Part shown: in pieces, positions 34,236 to 42,807 of the stretch | How positions within the stretch are numbered: position 1 is the first letter of the stretch | How the letters are laid out: every line of letters begins with the position of its first letter | Source of the DNA: Candidatus Sysuiplasma acidicola | GTDB taxonomy: Archaea > Thermoplasmatota > Thermoplasmata > Sysuiplasmatales > Sysuiplasmataceae | DNA: 62,360 bases | Direction of reading: 5' to 3' | NCBI GenBank assembly: GCA_019721035.1 | Contig: JAHEAA010000012.1 | Coordinates: 1-62,360 of the forward strand | The notes under the pieces: model-generated | Database searches by the model: none | Seen by the model: the letters and a program-made list of their open reading frames with translations, nothing else | What the model was told of the DNA's origin: nothing | Program-made: the position numbers and the translations under genes

Positions 34236-36254
34236 ATGCTAGGCAAACTGATTAAGACCAGAGCAGGGAGGCGCATTGTCGTGACACTGGTCGTCGCCGT
34301 ACTCGTCATAAGCGCGATTGCACTGTACATGAGCAGACAGACAGGCAGAACACTTCCCTCGACGGCACCGCCAGGCAACGCGGTGACGTCTGGTTATCCG
34401 CAGACGGTAAACCTCACGACGAATCCGGCGCAACACTTCAAACTGACCTTCACTGTCCTTCAGAGATATGTGTCAGGCATAACGATGAGCATCGATACGG
34501 CATCTGATGTTACCAACGCAACTGCGTATTTTGTGACATCCGGCACGAACTGGAACACTGCCAATAAAGGCAATATTGTGAAGTCGTCAGCCGTAGACAT
34601 GCAGGCAGGATTCACCGATACGAACGTTACCCTGGTTGTAACGGGCCGTGGCAACGTTTCCGGCTGGATAGGTATATACCAGAATGCGCTGCTGGGGTCT
34701 GTTTCGCCGTCTTTCGTTAAAGTGAATGTGACATCATACCACAACAGCAGCTCTACAACGCATCCTGGACAGCACGTAAAGTCATACATCCGCCTGGACA
34801 ACCTACCGGCGACCATAACGGTGCCATCGGGAGCGCGGGGAACGTTTCAGGTGAACTACACGACGAGCCACGTCCCGGGACCCCTTTCATGGGCGACCAA
34901 CATCACCTGGATCGGCCTCAGCATGGTGAACGCGTCTGCAGAGGACGCCAACTATACTGCACCTTATGTGTCAACCAACACCACATTCACTGCGAACATT
35001 TCAGTGGGTTACAATAGTACGGTGGGAAACTATTCAACACTGCGTATCAACGTTCTCAATTCAAGCGTCGTGGTGCCACCGCCTATACGGTCTGGCCACA
35101 TTTCGCTAGACAACCTTCCGGCAGCCATAAGCGTGCCCGTAAACAGCACGACACCGTTCATCATAAATTACACCGCAGTGAACGTCACCTTGCCGCTGAA
35201 CTGGATAGCAGGCATCAGCTGGGTACAGATTTCCACAGTAAACAGCACGGCGGCGGTAGCGAACATTACACCGCCGTCAACACTGCAGTATAACAACACT
35301 TCGGACAACTATGGCACATTTGTCATAAACATATCGGTGACATCCGCGAACAACATATCGAACCACTCGACACTCACGGTCACTGTCACAGGGCAGCCGC
35401 CTATACTGTCTGGCCACATTTCGCTAGACAATCTTCCGGCAGCCATAAGCGTGCCTGTCAACAGCACGACACCGTTTATAGTGAATTACACCACAGTGAA
35501 CGTCACCTTGCCGCTGAACTGGAAGGCCAGCATCAACTGGACACTAATTTCTACATTAAACAGCACGGCGGCGGAGGCGAATATTTCACCGCCTTCGACA
35601 TTGCACTACAACAGCACAACAGACAACTATGGCACATTTGTCATAAACATATCGGTGACATCCGCGAACAACATATCGAACCACTCGACACTCACGGTCA
35701 CTGTCACAGGGCAGCCGCCCCGTAACATAACGGTGCCCGGAAATGGAAACTACTTTGTGTACACGTATCAGAACCTGTCGGTAAACAAGACGTTCGAGAA
35801 CAGAGGAGACAGGATGTATGCCAACGTGACGGCAGAACTGATCGATGCATTCCTGGTCAACGGAACGACAAAGATAACGTCGTTTTACAATGCAACGATT
35901 GTGTTCCGTGTCGTCGTAGGCAACGTCTCTTCCTCGGACGACAGGCACCACTGTGACGATGGTCAAAGTGCAAGAGATAGCGAGCATGAACACAGCGGTG
36001 ACGGCAACGGCTCGGGTGCCATCACGGTGAAGATAAAACTGTGGCTGAAAGTCAGCACCTCAGGCAATACCGTCACAAACGTGTCCATGGTCAAGATGTC
36101 GGTGCATGTGGACCACGGAAAGCACAAGGGTCAGATTGAGAACAACACCGCGGTCAAGCTGGTGGACATGCCTGCTTTCCCGCTGACGGTGGTGTTCTAT
36201 TCCACTGGACCGCCGGTTAACATGCTGGCACAGATTGAGGGTGCTCAGACATAA
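34236..36254 (+). CDS. Repeat-bearing, heavily sequon-rich surface protein
   Basis: From the ATG at 34236 (GAGG upstream) the product is 672 aa; an in-frame ATG at 34155 overlaps the previous gene. One N-terminal helix (RIVVTLVVAVLVISAIALYM) anchors it, and the remainder lies outside the cell, very rich in N-x-S/T. Three homologous domains of about 105 residues follow one another, each opening SYIRLDNLPATI- or GHISLDNLPAAISVP-like: one diverged (about residues 185-285) and two nearly identical. The C-terminal part has an acidic/His-rich loop (SSDDRHHCDDG) and no second helix. Function is unknown; an S-layer or adhesin role is an inference. Confidence 0.75.
   Translation: MLGKLIKTRAGRRIVVTLVVAVLVISAIALYMSRQTGRTLPSTAPPGNAVTSGYPQTVNLTTNPAQHFKLTFTVLQRYVSGITMSIDTASDVTNATAYFVTSGTNWNTANKGNIVKSSAVDMQAGFTDTNVTLVVTGRGNVSGWIGIYQNALLGSVSPSFVKVNVTSYHNSSSTTHPGQHVKSYIRLDNLPATITVPSGARGTFQVNYTTSHVPGPLSWATNITWIGLSMVNASAEDANYTAPYVSTNTTFTANISVGYNSTVGNYSTLRINVLNSSVVVPPPIRSGHISLDNLPAAISVPVNSTTPFIINYTAVNVTLPLNWIAGISWVQISTVNSTAAVANITPPSTLQYNNTSDNYGTFVINISVTSANNISNHSTLTVTVTGQPPILSGHISLDNLPAAISVPVNSTTPFIVNYTTVNVTLPLNWKASINWTLISTLNSTAAEANISPPSTLHYNSTTDNYGTFVINISVTSANNISNHSTLTVTVTGQPPRNITVPGNGNYFVYTYQNLSVNKTFENRGDRMYANVTAELIDAFLVNGTTKITSFYNATIVFRVVVGNVSSSDDRHHCDDGQSARDSEHEHSGDGNGSGAITVKIKLWLKVSTSGNTVTNVSMVKMSVHVDHGKHKGQIENNTAVKLVDMPAFPLTVVFYSTGPPVNMLAQIEGAQT
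35084..35719 (+). repeat. Two tandem 318-bp coding repeats
   Basis: Copy 1 (about 35084-35401) and copy 2 (35402-35719) have a 318-bp period (106 codons). Long stretches are identical at DNA level, including the beginning (GCCACATTTCGCTAGACAA) and the last ~95 bp, while the middle differs by point changes. This indicates recent in-frame duplication or ongoing gene conversion; the first domain of the protein is a much older copy. Confidence 0.85.
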
Positions 36255-36273
36255 AAGGGTCTCCCCGAAACCT

Positions 36274-36290
36274 CTTAATTTTTTTTATTT
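36274..36290 (+). terminator. T-tract terminator after the surface-protein gene
   Basis: An eight-T run (36279-36286) with further Ts begins 20 bp after the stop codon. Archaeal RNA polymerase terminates at such T-tracts without needing a hairpin. Confidence 0.5.
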
Positions 36291-36480
36291 CTGCTCTCTG
36301 ATTTCTAACCTGAATTGATTATGACCCGGTGCATCTGCACTGCGTGTTGTCCTTCAGCAGACGGATGCAACCATCAAACGTTTCAAAAAAAAGATCGGGA
36401 CAAAGACACTCCGAGCAGATTTCGTGGAACACTGCCGTCCACCCGATAAGCATTAATCCAACCATTGCAATCCTGCGCCC

Positions 36481-37068
36481 GTGAATGTAAGAATTGAGGC
36501 GCTGGACATGATCGCAGTTGTCGTCCTCGTCTGCATCATACTCGTCGGATATCTGTTCCTGACGCCGACGACGGTTCAGCAGAACGTGAGCGCCACCAGC
36601 CTCGTTCAGAAGCCGGGCTTTTCGGTTACGTACTTTCTGAACATCAGTACTGCCGGAGGTTACAGGGAAGTGACACTCAATATCGGCCATATCCAGTTTC
36701 AGCACCCGTCAGGATGGAGCTATTCGCTGGCACACAGCAGTTTCACCATTCAGAGTGGCGGAAACTACAGTGATGTAATAACAGTGAATGTTCCGTCAAA
36801 TGCGACTGTGGGAGAGAACGCAACACTCACGTTCCTTCTGTATTCGGCAAAGAATCCGGGTTCATTTTCGCAATCGTTCTCATTCAAAACAATATCTGCA
36901 TCAACCCAGTTCACGCAGGCCAATGGCGAGTCACTGACAGTCAGTGTGCAGGGGCTGAACTTCATTCCATGGTTTGGCGTGATAGGACCGCTCAGCGTTG
37001 TTGTTGCATGCACCGGTCTTGGGACACTCATCGCCTATTATCCGAAATCGCCTCCACCGCGCCATTGA
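36481..37068 (+). CDS. Membrane-anchored surface protein, two-helix
   Basis: The 195-aa protein starts with GTG and has an N-terminal helix (MIAVVVLVCIILVGYLFLT), an outside beta-rich domain with several sequons (FSVTYFLNISTAGGYREVTLNI, NVPSNATVGENATLTFLLYS) of an Ig/NEW3-like type, and a C-terminal helix (FGVIGPLSVVVACTGLGTLIAYY). The Ig-like reading is from pattern only. It is part of the envelope cluster that ends with the sedolisin on the opposite strand. Confidence 0.65.
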   Translation: MNVRIEALDMIAVVVLVCIILVGYLFLTPTTVQQNVSATSLVQKPGFSVTYFLNISTAGGYREVTLNIGHIQFQHPSGWSYSLAHSSFTIQSGGNYSDVITVNVPSNATVGENATLTFLLYSAKNPGSFSQSFSFKTISASTQFTQANGESLTVSVQGLNFIPWFGVIGPLSVVVACTGLGTLIAYYPKSPPPRH

Positions 37069-37084
37069 GCAGCGCACCGGCGGT

Positions 37085-37348
37085 TCACGATACACTGCTG
37101 CGCGTTTCAAACAGTATCGCACCGACCACGTGCGAGCAGAGAACACCCCTGCCTGCCTTCAGGCTTCCCAGGGGACATGTGCAGTTGAATGTGCCGTCAC
37201 TCATGAGACGAACCTGATAACGCTGATGCTCGCCGGTAACAAAGAGATATAGGCCTTTCTCTGTCTCCACATCGAGCGCTACCTTTCCGGTGCTGAACAG
37301 CTCCGCTCCCTTTCTGTATATCGAGGAACGCAACGGCATGTCTGGCAC
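37085..37348 (-). CDS. Small SWIM zinc-finger protein
   Basis: The 87-aa protein ends in a SWIM motif, CTCPLGSLKAGRGVLCSHVV (C-x-C-x(n)-C-x-H). It is preceded by beta strands (KVALDVETEKGLYLFVTGEHQ, YQVRLMSDGTFNC) as in other small archaeal SWIM proteins. SWIM domains bind DNA or proteins, and in archaea they accompany RAD55-type proteins among others. The partner here is unknown. Confidence 0.75.
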   Translation of the reverse strand: MPDMPLRSSIYRKGAELFSTGKVALDVETEKGLYLFVTGEHQRYQVRLMSDGTFNCTCPLGSLKAGRGVLCSHVVGAILFETRSSVS

Positions 37349-37403
37349 TCCGGCAGCATATCAGCATCGTGCCGTATAATATCAGCGGAATAAGTAAGAG
37401 CGT

Positions 37404-40271
37404 TCAGGTTTCGCCCTTCTTTCTAAGTATCGCATAGCTTACGACTGCCGCGATGACAATCATTGCTGTTATGATCAGCAGCGTGATCCTGTTCTGGAAC
37501 AGCTGTAACAGGCCCAGCCCCTGGACCACCACATGAGTGGTCACATGAAGCACATCGCCTGCAAGATCATGCACCGTCAGTCTGACGGTGAAATTGCCTC
37601 CCGAGGAGAACACAAAATTGGCCGGATTCCCAAACGCCGTGTTTCCTCCTCCGAAATTCCACAGATATGAGTAGCCGCCGGCTCCGCCGGTAACGGTTGC
37701 AACGAATGTGACGTTATATGGAGCAACGCCGTTTGCCGACGGTGAAACGTTGATCAGACCGCTCAGCGGATTGTAGACGCGTATTGTTTCGGAGGCTACC
37801 GAGTGGCTGCTGTAGAAATCAGTGACGCTCAGGGTGACTGTGTAATTACCGACCGAGCTGTAGTTGACATAGAGGTATTTTCCGCTGAGTGAAAAACTGC
37901 CCGACTGGTTTGTGTAAGTCCATGAGTACGCAAAGGGAGCTTTACCGCCATTATTAGAAGCTGTGAAGAGAATGTGCAGCGGGTAACTTCCTCCCGTCCT
38001 GTTGGAGAGTATTTCTGCCACCAGGTGTGGAAACACAGTCACGCTGAACAGAGATTGTGCGGTGTAATTGTCCGGCGTGCTGCCGGTCACGTTTTCGTAA
38101 GCGGTAACAAGCGCCGTGAAGTTGCCTCCGTAGACGTACGTGTGCTTCACGGTGGGACTCGACGTGGTGAGATATCCGCCGTCTGCAAATGCATATCTGT
38201 AATACTCTGTTGAAAGGGTTTGCAGACCTGAAACTGATGTGGAAAAGGAGACTGTGAGGTTGGCGTCACCGGACGTTGGACTGCCTGACAGGCTGGCTTT
38301 AAGTGTATTACTCGGATTGCTGTAAGCTGTCACGTTGAAATACGAGACAGAAACCTCGGACACGTTGTCCCGCACTGTGAGTCTTATTGTATAATTACCC
38401 GCATTGTATATCTTGAGAATATTCTGCAGCTGGTAGCTGAACGGAGCGCCGAAGCTGCCTGCAGTGCTTCCGTTGAGCGCCCATGACACATTATAAGGGC
38501 CCAGGCCGCCGCTTATCTCCGCATAAAGCGAAACGTAAATGGGAACGTCTCCCGCAGGCGGAGAACCTGTGGCGATTGCTTTGAGCGGTTTCGTGGGCTG
38601 TTTTGCAAGTATGAGCAGAAGATCATAAACAGAGGGAGTGCCTACGCCGGTGACCATATCATATCCCTGATGAGCAGAATAGTAGCCGTTATACCCCTGT
38701 GTTATGTCATGAAATGCTACAGAATAATTTGAGCTGTTGAGAATTCTGTAGAAAGATGGATTCGCGAATCCCATGGATGGCTCGCCCTTCATAGCCCTGA
38801 ACTGATTTTCCAGCGACATTATGCCGCCCCATATGGGCGAGCCAAAACTAGTTCCGCCGGCCTCGAGCCATGATGAGTTATAGAATACAAAATAACCGGA
38901 TGAAGGCTTTGCGTTCAGCGAAACATCCGGAACGGCGCGCCCGCCGGTTGAAGGAGTGCCTGGTCCGACCTGCCAGTAGGGCTTTCCGAAAACACTGCTT
39001 ATGCCGCCGCCGCTCTTGTTCCATCCGGTTTCTGAAGATATGGTTATACCGCTACCAGTCTTTGAGAGATTGAGCCAGGTTCCGCCGACCCCTGTTACAT
39101 ACGGCGAGGAAGCCGGAAAATCAGGCGTCGGTGAGGACGTATTATCATAAGCGCCGAAATCTCCGCTTGCGGCAAAAATCGTAATGCCCTGTGCGGCGGC
39201 CTGTTTGAATATACCGTTGTCCTGTGTAATTGTGGAACTGGGCGTCACGCTCTCTGGAGTTCCCCAGCTCGTAGTTACAACAGATGAAAGATTCTTGCTC
39301 ACTACGTAGTTGAAGAGCTGTGTAAATGTTCCGAGTTGTGGATTGATTCCCTCCACTACGTTGATAGTTGAATTGGGAGCAGTTGCCGACATCCATTCCG
39401 TATCCAGCGTAGTTTCGAGATTCAACTGGGTGGTGCCGCCATAAGGCTGCACCACGTTGATGCGATTGGCGACGATGCCGAATGTGCTGTCGAATGTCTG
39501 TATGCTTGCGTTGTCGAAGGCATATGCGGTGATGATTGAAACGGAGACGCCCGAACCGCTGTACCCGTTCCTGTACGCTTGTGTGAAGTTGTATGCTGCG
39601 TGGATTGTTGCCGGATTGTAAGGTGGTGTTGGATTGAGACCTGTTGGGGGAGAATAGAGAGAGGACTGAGAGTGAACCGCTCCGAGCATAGGATGAGCGG
39701 CCTGAACGTAGTCCTGCAGACCCTGTACTCCGCTTATCAGTGAAGCAATACCGGCAGGAAGCGTAACCATACCGCCTGCAGCATAATATTCATGGCCGTC
39801 AATGTTGAATGAGTATGGCGTTACATCGAAGGCTGCGTGCAATTCGGCCGGCGTTGCAGACGCTGCAATCAGGAGTCTGTTTTGTGAAACGTGAGTGACA
39901 TTCATGCCGAAACTTTCCAGATAAGCTGTCACTGTTGACACTTCCCCCGAAGACGGTGAAAATAACGAATCAAACCTGGCAGGAGAAAGCCACTTGTGGT
40001 ATTGAGTGCTCCCTGGAGTCGATTGCGATCGAATCAGGGACGACAGACTTGCCTGGTGCCTCAGATTGAGTGACATGAGTATGCTTACAGTTCCTCTGTT
40101 CATGGTATGAATATTATGAGCTCCTGCGGGTATGACCAGTGTGTCTGAGGGCACAGGCAAGCGGTACTGCGTATTGGAGGATGCAGTCACGGGTGCCATT
40201 TGCAGAAGTGAAATTGAAATTAACGCCACAGTTATGAGGGCTGAAGCACATTTCTTCATTGTTCGTCCCAA
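37404..40271 (-). CDS. Secreted sedolisin (S53) serine-carboxyl peptidase with PKD-like repeats
   Basis: The 955-aa protein has a signal peptide (about residues 6-30, ALITVALISISLLQM), a pro-kumamolisin activation domain (about 40-190), and the S53 catalytic domain. Its Glu/Asp pair is E286 and D290 (LETTLDTEW), the oxyanion Asp is in SGDFGAYDN, and the nucleophile S475 is in GGTSFGSPIWGG. Four beta-sandwich repeats of PKD type follow (about 565-925), then a C-terminal helix with a KKG tail that anchors the enzyme. Sedolisins are acid-active endopeptidases, so this probably feeds on external protein. It is monocistronic. Confidence 0.92.
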   Translation of the reverse strand: MGRTMKKCASALITVALISISLLQMAPVTASSNTQYRLPVPSDTLVIPAGAHNIHTMNRGTVSILMSLNLRHQASLSSLIRSQSTPGSTQYHKWLSPARFDSLFSPSSGEVSTVTAYLESFGMNVTHVSQNRLLIAASATPAELHAAFDVTPYSFNIDGHEYYAAGGMVTLPAGIASLISGVQGLQDYVQAAHPMLGAVHSQSSLYSPPTGLNPTPPYNPATIHAAYNFTQAYRNGYSGSGVSVSIITAYAFDNASIQTFDSTFGIVANRINVVQPYGGTTQLNLETTLDTEWMSATAPNSTINVVEGINPQLGTFTQLFNYVVSKNLSSVVTTSWGTPESVTPSSTITQDNGIFKQAAAQGITIFAASGDFGAYDNTSSPTPDFPASSPYVTGVGGTWLNLSKTGSGITISSETGWNKSGGGISSVFGKPYWQVGPGTPSTGGRAVPDVSLNAKPSSGYFVFYNSSWLEAGGTSFGSPIWGGIMSLENQFRAMKGEPSMGFANPSFYRILNSSNYSVAFHDITQGYNGYYSAHQGYDMVTGVGTPSVYDLLLILAKQPTKPLKAIATGSPPAGDVPIYVSLYAEISGGLGPYNVSWALNGSTAGSFGAPFSYQLQNILKIYNAGNYTIRLTVRDNVSEVSVSYFNVTAYSNPSNTLKASLSGSPTSGDANLTVSFSTSVSGLQTLSTEYYRYAFADGGYLTTSSPTVKHTYVYGGNFTALVTAYENVTGSTPDNYTAQSLFSVTVFPHLVAEILSNRTGGSYPLHILFTASNNGGKAPFAYSWTYTNQSGSFSLSGKYLYVNYSSVGNYTVTLSVTDFYSSHSVASETIRVYNPLSGLINVSPSANGVAPYNVTFVATVTGGAGGYSYLWNFGGGNTAFGNPANFVFSSGGNFTVRLTVHDLAGDVLHVTTHVVVQGLGLLQLFQNRITLLIITAMIVIAAVVSYAILRKKGET

Positions 40272-40453
40272 TTTTAAGTAAGTATTAATTTATTTTGCGT
40301 TTCATTATCGGGAAATATAACTTACTGTGCTGCCTTTTGCCAATATGCCGTGGCTGGACAGCCAAGCTATTTAAGTTTGCTGACGGATAAACGCGCCGGA
40401 CAAATCGCAAGACTTAATACAGAGTTCACCATAAATTCCGATGAGGCAGGACG

Positions 40454-40756
40454 ATGGCAACCGAAGAAGATGTTCTGGAAGTACTGAGAGAGTGTTACGA
40501 TCCTGAAATACCGATAAACATCGTTGATCTCGGCCTGGTCTACGAAGTATCGATAAACGATTCGAAAGTATCGGTAAAGATGACGCTCACTGCGCCCGGC
40601 TGCCCTGTCAGCGGCATGCTCAAGGACGATGTTACTTCCAAGCTTCTCTCCATAGAGGGTGTGAAGGAAGCGGAAGTGGATATAGTGTGGGAGCCCGTCT
40701 GGACGCCTGAGAAGATGTCCGAAGACGCGAAGAAACAGCTTGGCTGGATGACCTGA
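40454..40756 (+). CDS. DUF59 (MIP18/PaaD-like) Fe-S assembly protein
   Basis: The 100-aa protein is a single DUF59 domain: EDVLEVLRECYDPEIPINIVDLGLVYEV, a conserved Cys in TLTAPGCPVSGML, and VKEAEVDIVWEPVWTPEKMSE. Relatives (SufT, MIP18, PaaD) assist Fe-S cluster maturation. The D-PEIP-NIVDLGL signature is intact. It is divergent from the sedolisin and convergent with psmB. Confidence 0.9.
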   Translation: MATEEDVLEVLRECYDPEIPINIVDLGLVYEVSINDSKVSVKMTLTAPGCPVSGMLKDDVTSKLLSIEGVKEAEVDIVWEPVWTPEKMSEDAKKQLGWMT

Positions 40757-40796
40757 GATTCCCTGTCTTTCCCTGTTTTTGCTTTCCGATTTCCAG

Positions 40797-41438
40797 TCAG
40801 AAGTTCATGCCGTACTTGGCCGCCGTTTTGTTGACTTCCTTTTCCGGCCATTTGTAAAATTCCTTTTTGGAGACGGACACTACGTCGATTCCATTCCCAG
40901 TGGCGGCGTCTCGCTTAAGCGCAGAGCACAGGGCACGAATTGCCAGGTCGAAACCGTCCTCTTGCGATAACTCAGTGCTCCTGTACCTGTCTTCCATGAC
41001 ACCGTACACATATGGGGAGCCTGAGCCCACGGATATGAAATCATCCTCTTCAGAGCCGCCTGCAGGATCGACCGAATAGACGTGAGAGCCGGTTCTGTCA
41101 ACGCCTGCCACGATCGGAAAAGTGTATTCAGGATAAAATTTAGTCTGATTGAGCATGTTTGCCAGGAGGGTGGATATGCCGCCTACGCTAATCTCCGTGC
41201 CGTTCTTGAATCTGAAGATATTGCTCTCGGCCTGGAGAACACGAATGACATGCTGGCTGTCACCCAGACCGCCGGCTATCGTCGCAACGATATGTTCGCT
41301 TATTCTGTGCAGCTTCGTAGTCGTTTTTGAACTTATCATTGTATCCATTGTGGCCCTGCGGTCGGTGGCCACAATCACGCCTTCGCTCCATTTGAAGCCA
41401 AGCGTTGTTGTGCCGGTCGTCTGAACGGAATTCTGCAT
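40797..41438 (-). CDS. psmB: Proteasome beta subunit
   Basis: The 213-aa protein has a 9-residue propeptide (MQNSVQTTG) cut before TTTLG, making T10 the catalytic Thr1. D26 (mature Asp17, ATDRRAT) and K42 (mature Lys33, TTTKLH) complete the active site, and SGSPYVYG is the usual C-terminal loop. It closely follows the Thermoplasma beta subunit. It forms the inner rings of the 20S core; the alpha gene is not in this window. Confidence 0.96.
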   Translation of the reverse strand: MQNSVQTTGTTTLGFKWSEGVIVATDRRATMDTMISSKTTTKLHRISEHIVATIAGGLGDSQHVIRVLQAESNIFRFKNGTEISVGGISTLLANMLNQTKFYPEYTFPIVAGVDRTGSHVYSVDPAGGSEEDDFISVGSGSPYVYGVMEDRYRSTELSQEDGFDLAIRALCSALKRDAATGNGIDVVSVSKKEFYKWPEKEVNKTAAKYGMNF

Positions 41439-41458
41439 GCTTGGGTGTTATGGGCAAT

Positions 41459-41469
41459 GCATATATTAC
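41459..41469 (-). promoter_or_regulatory. TATA box of psmB
   Basis: Read on the minus strand the sequence is GGTAATATATGC, 21 bp before the ATG at 41438, consistent with a leaderless transcript. Confidence 0.5.
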
Positions 41470-41636
41470 CGTTTGGACGCTGCTTTTTTCTGTGGAAAAA
41501 CTGACCTGAAGATGTTCACCGGACAACTGTGAAGTTACAAAACCGCAGGTCAGACTCGCACGCTGTCACAAAATAAAATGATGAGTTAAAGTGTTTATAA
41601 AGAACGCAAACCGCAGATTAAGGCTGACACAGCGGT

Positions 41637-41927
41637 TTACTTCTTCATTACTTTCATGAAGCCGCCGCTCTCGTGGACCGACAGATTCCTGGTGTAAAGC
41701 AGACTCTCAAAGTCGTCCCAGGTTGTCTCCTCGAGTCTCGGGTTGTTGCCCTTTGTAAACTCGAGCTTTGTCGTTCCCCTGACTTTGGCAGGCCTCAGAC
41801 CCTTGGAGTAGGCTATGCGCTTTGCCTCCTCGAAGGGAATCTCTCTCATTGCCATTTCTAATGCATCCCTCTCTTCTTTTTTGCCGCTTTCGCAGCTGTT
41901 GGATGTATGGCCAAGCAGGTATTTCAT
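41637..41927 (-). CDS. Small basic protein, unknown
   Basis: The 96-aa protein starts MKYLLGHTSNSCESGKKEER and contains IPFEEAKRIAYSKGLRPAKV and a C-terminal WDDFESLLYTRNLSVHESGGFMKVMKK. The last block looks like a compact conserved domain of small archaeal proteins, but I cannot name the family. No membrane segment is seen. An AT-rich region at 41943-41975 is the likely promoter. Confidence 0.55.
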   Translation of the reverse strand: MKYLLGHTSNSCESGKKEERDALEMAMREIPFEEAKRIAYSKGLRPAKVRGTTKLEFTKGNNPRLEETTWDDFESLLYTRNLSVHESGGFMKVMKK

Positions 41928-42070
41928 ACTTTCCGTCGGACATTTGTCTTACAATTGTACGTTAAGTATAAATATAATATCAGGAGCGCCGGCTTTCCGG
42001 GCCAGTGAGTCCGCCATTACGATCAGTCCGCGAAAATTACATTACAACGGATTGAGTATCCTGCTTGGAT

Positions 42071-42802
42071 ATGAACGGCAGAATTTGGGAAAAAAATGGC
42101 ATCCGTCTCGAGATTCCGTTTTCGGTGCCCGGCGTTTCGACGGTTATGCTGCTGCACCACGACAGACAATATTCGCTCATAGACTGCGGCGACGGTGCTG
42201 CGAGGTACCTGCATTCCCTTTTCGGCAGAGAGAAGAGCGGCTACGACAGCGTCGCAGATATCATGCTCACCCATGAACATCTAGACCACGCCGGAGGCAT
42301 CCCTTCATTACTGATGCTTTTTGAGATTGCAGGAAGGAGCGCACCGCTTACGATAGCCACACCCTGTGGCGAAAGCGGCACGGCTTACAAACTTGCATCG
42401 CTGCTCCGTGGCAGATTGCACTTCGATATTTCTTTCATAAATTTACTTGCGAATGGGGACAGCACATATCGTTCCGGTGACTGCGAAGTTGTTGCGTTCG
42501 GGACAAGACACAGGGACAGTTCTCCTTCGAACAGATGCGGCGACACCGTTCCTTCCTGCGGGTACTCGTTAATCATCAAAGGCATGAAGGTCGTATTCTC
42601 GGGCGACACAGGTCCGACGGAAACGCTGGATCGCGAGTGCAGAGGAGCGGATGTTGCCGTGATTGAGTCCACATGGGAGAATCCGGTTGACTGTGAGGGA
42701 TTGCACCACACGGTGTCGGAGGCGATTAAAACCGGATCATTGGCCAAAGAAGTGATACTCATGCATCCCTTGAGAGATAACTCTGGAAGAAAACTCGCCT
42801 GA
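42071..42802 (+). CDS. MBL-fold hydrolase, RNase Z-like
   Basis: From the ATG at 42071 (a TTG at 42065 is possible) the 243-aa product has intact ligands: LIDCGDGAARYL, MLTHEHLDHAGGIPSL (HxHxDH), GTRHRDSSPSN, VFSGDTGPTETL and a late His in ILMHPLRD. The LIDCGDG and HEHLDHAGG segments resemble RNase Z/ELAC-type enzymes. It lacks the long arm of tRNase Z, so another phosphodiester substrate is possible. It is convergent with the histidine kinase (5-bp gap). Confidence 0.75.
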   Translation: MNGRIWEKNGIRLEIPFSVPGVSTVMLLHHDRQYSLIDCGDGAARYLHSLFGREKSGYDSVADIMLTHEHLDHAGGIPSLLMLFEIAGRSAPLTIATPCGESGTAYKLASLLRGRLHFDISFINLLANGDSTYRSGDCEVVAFGTRHRDSSPSNRCGDTVPSCGYSLIIKGMKVVFSGDTGPTETLDRECRGADVAVIESTWENPVDCEGLHHTVSEAIKTGSLAKEVILMHPLRDNSGRKLA

Positions 42803-42807
42803 GCGCC

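Noticed and set aside
35084-35719. Tandem repeats as a CRISPR-like array
   Set aside because: The unit is 318 bp, entirely coding, in frame, and without spacers; no CRISPR repeats or cas genes occur in the window.
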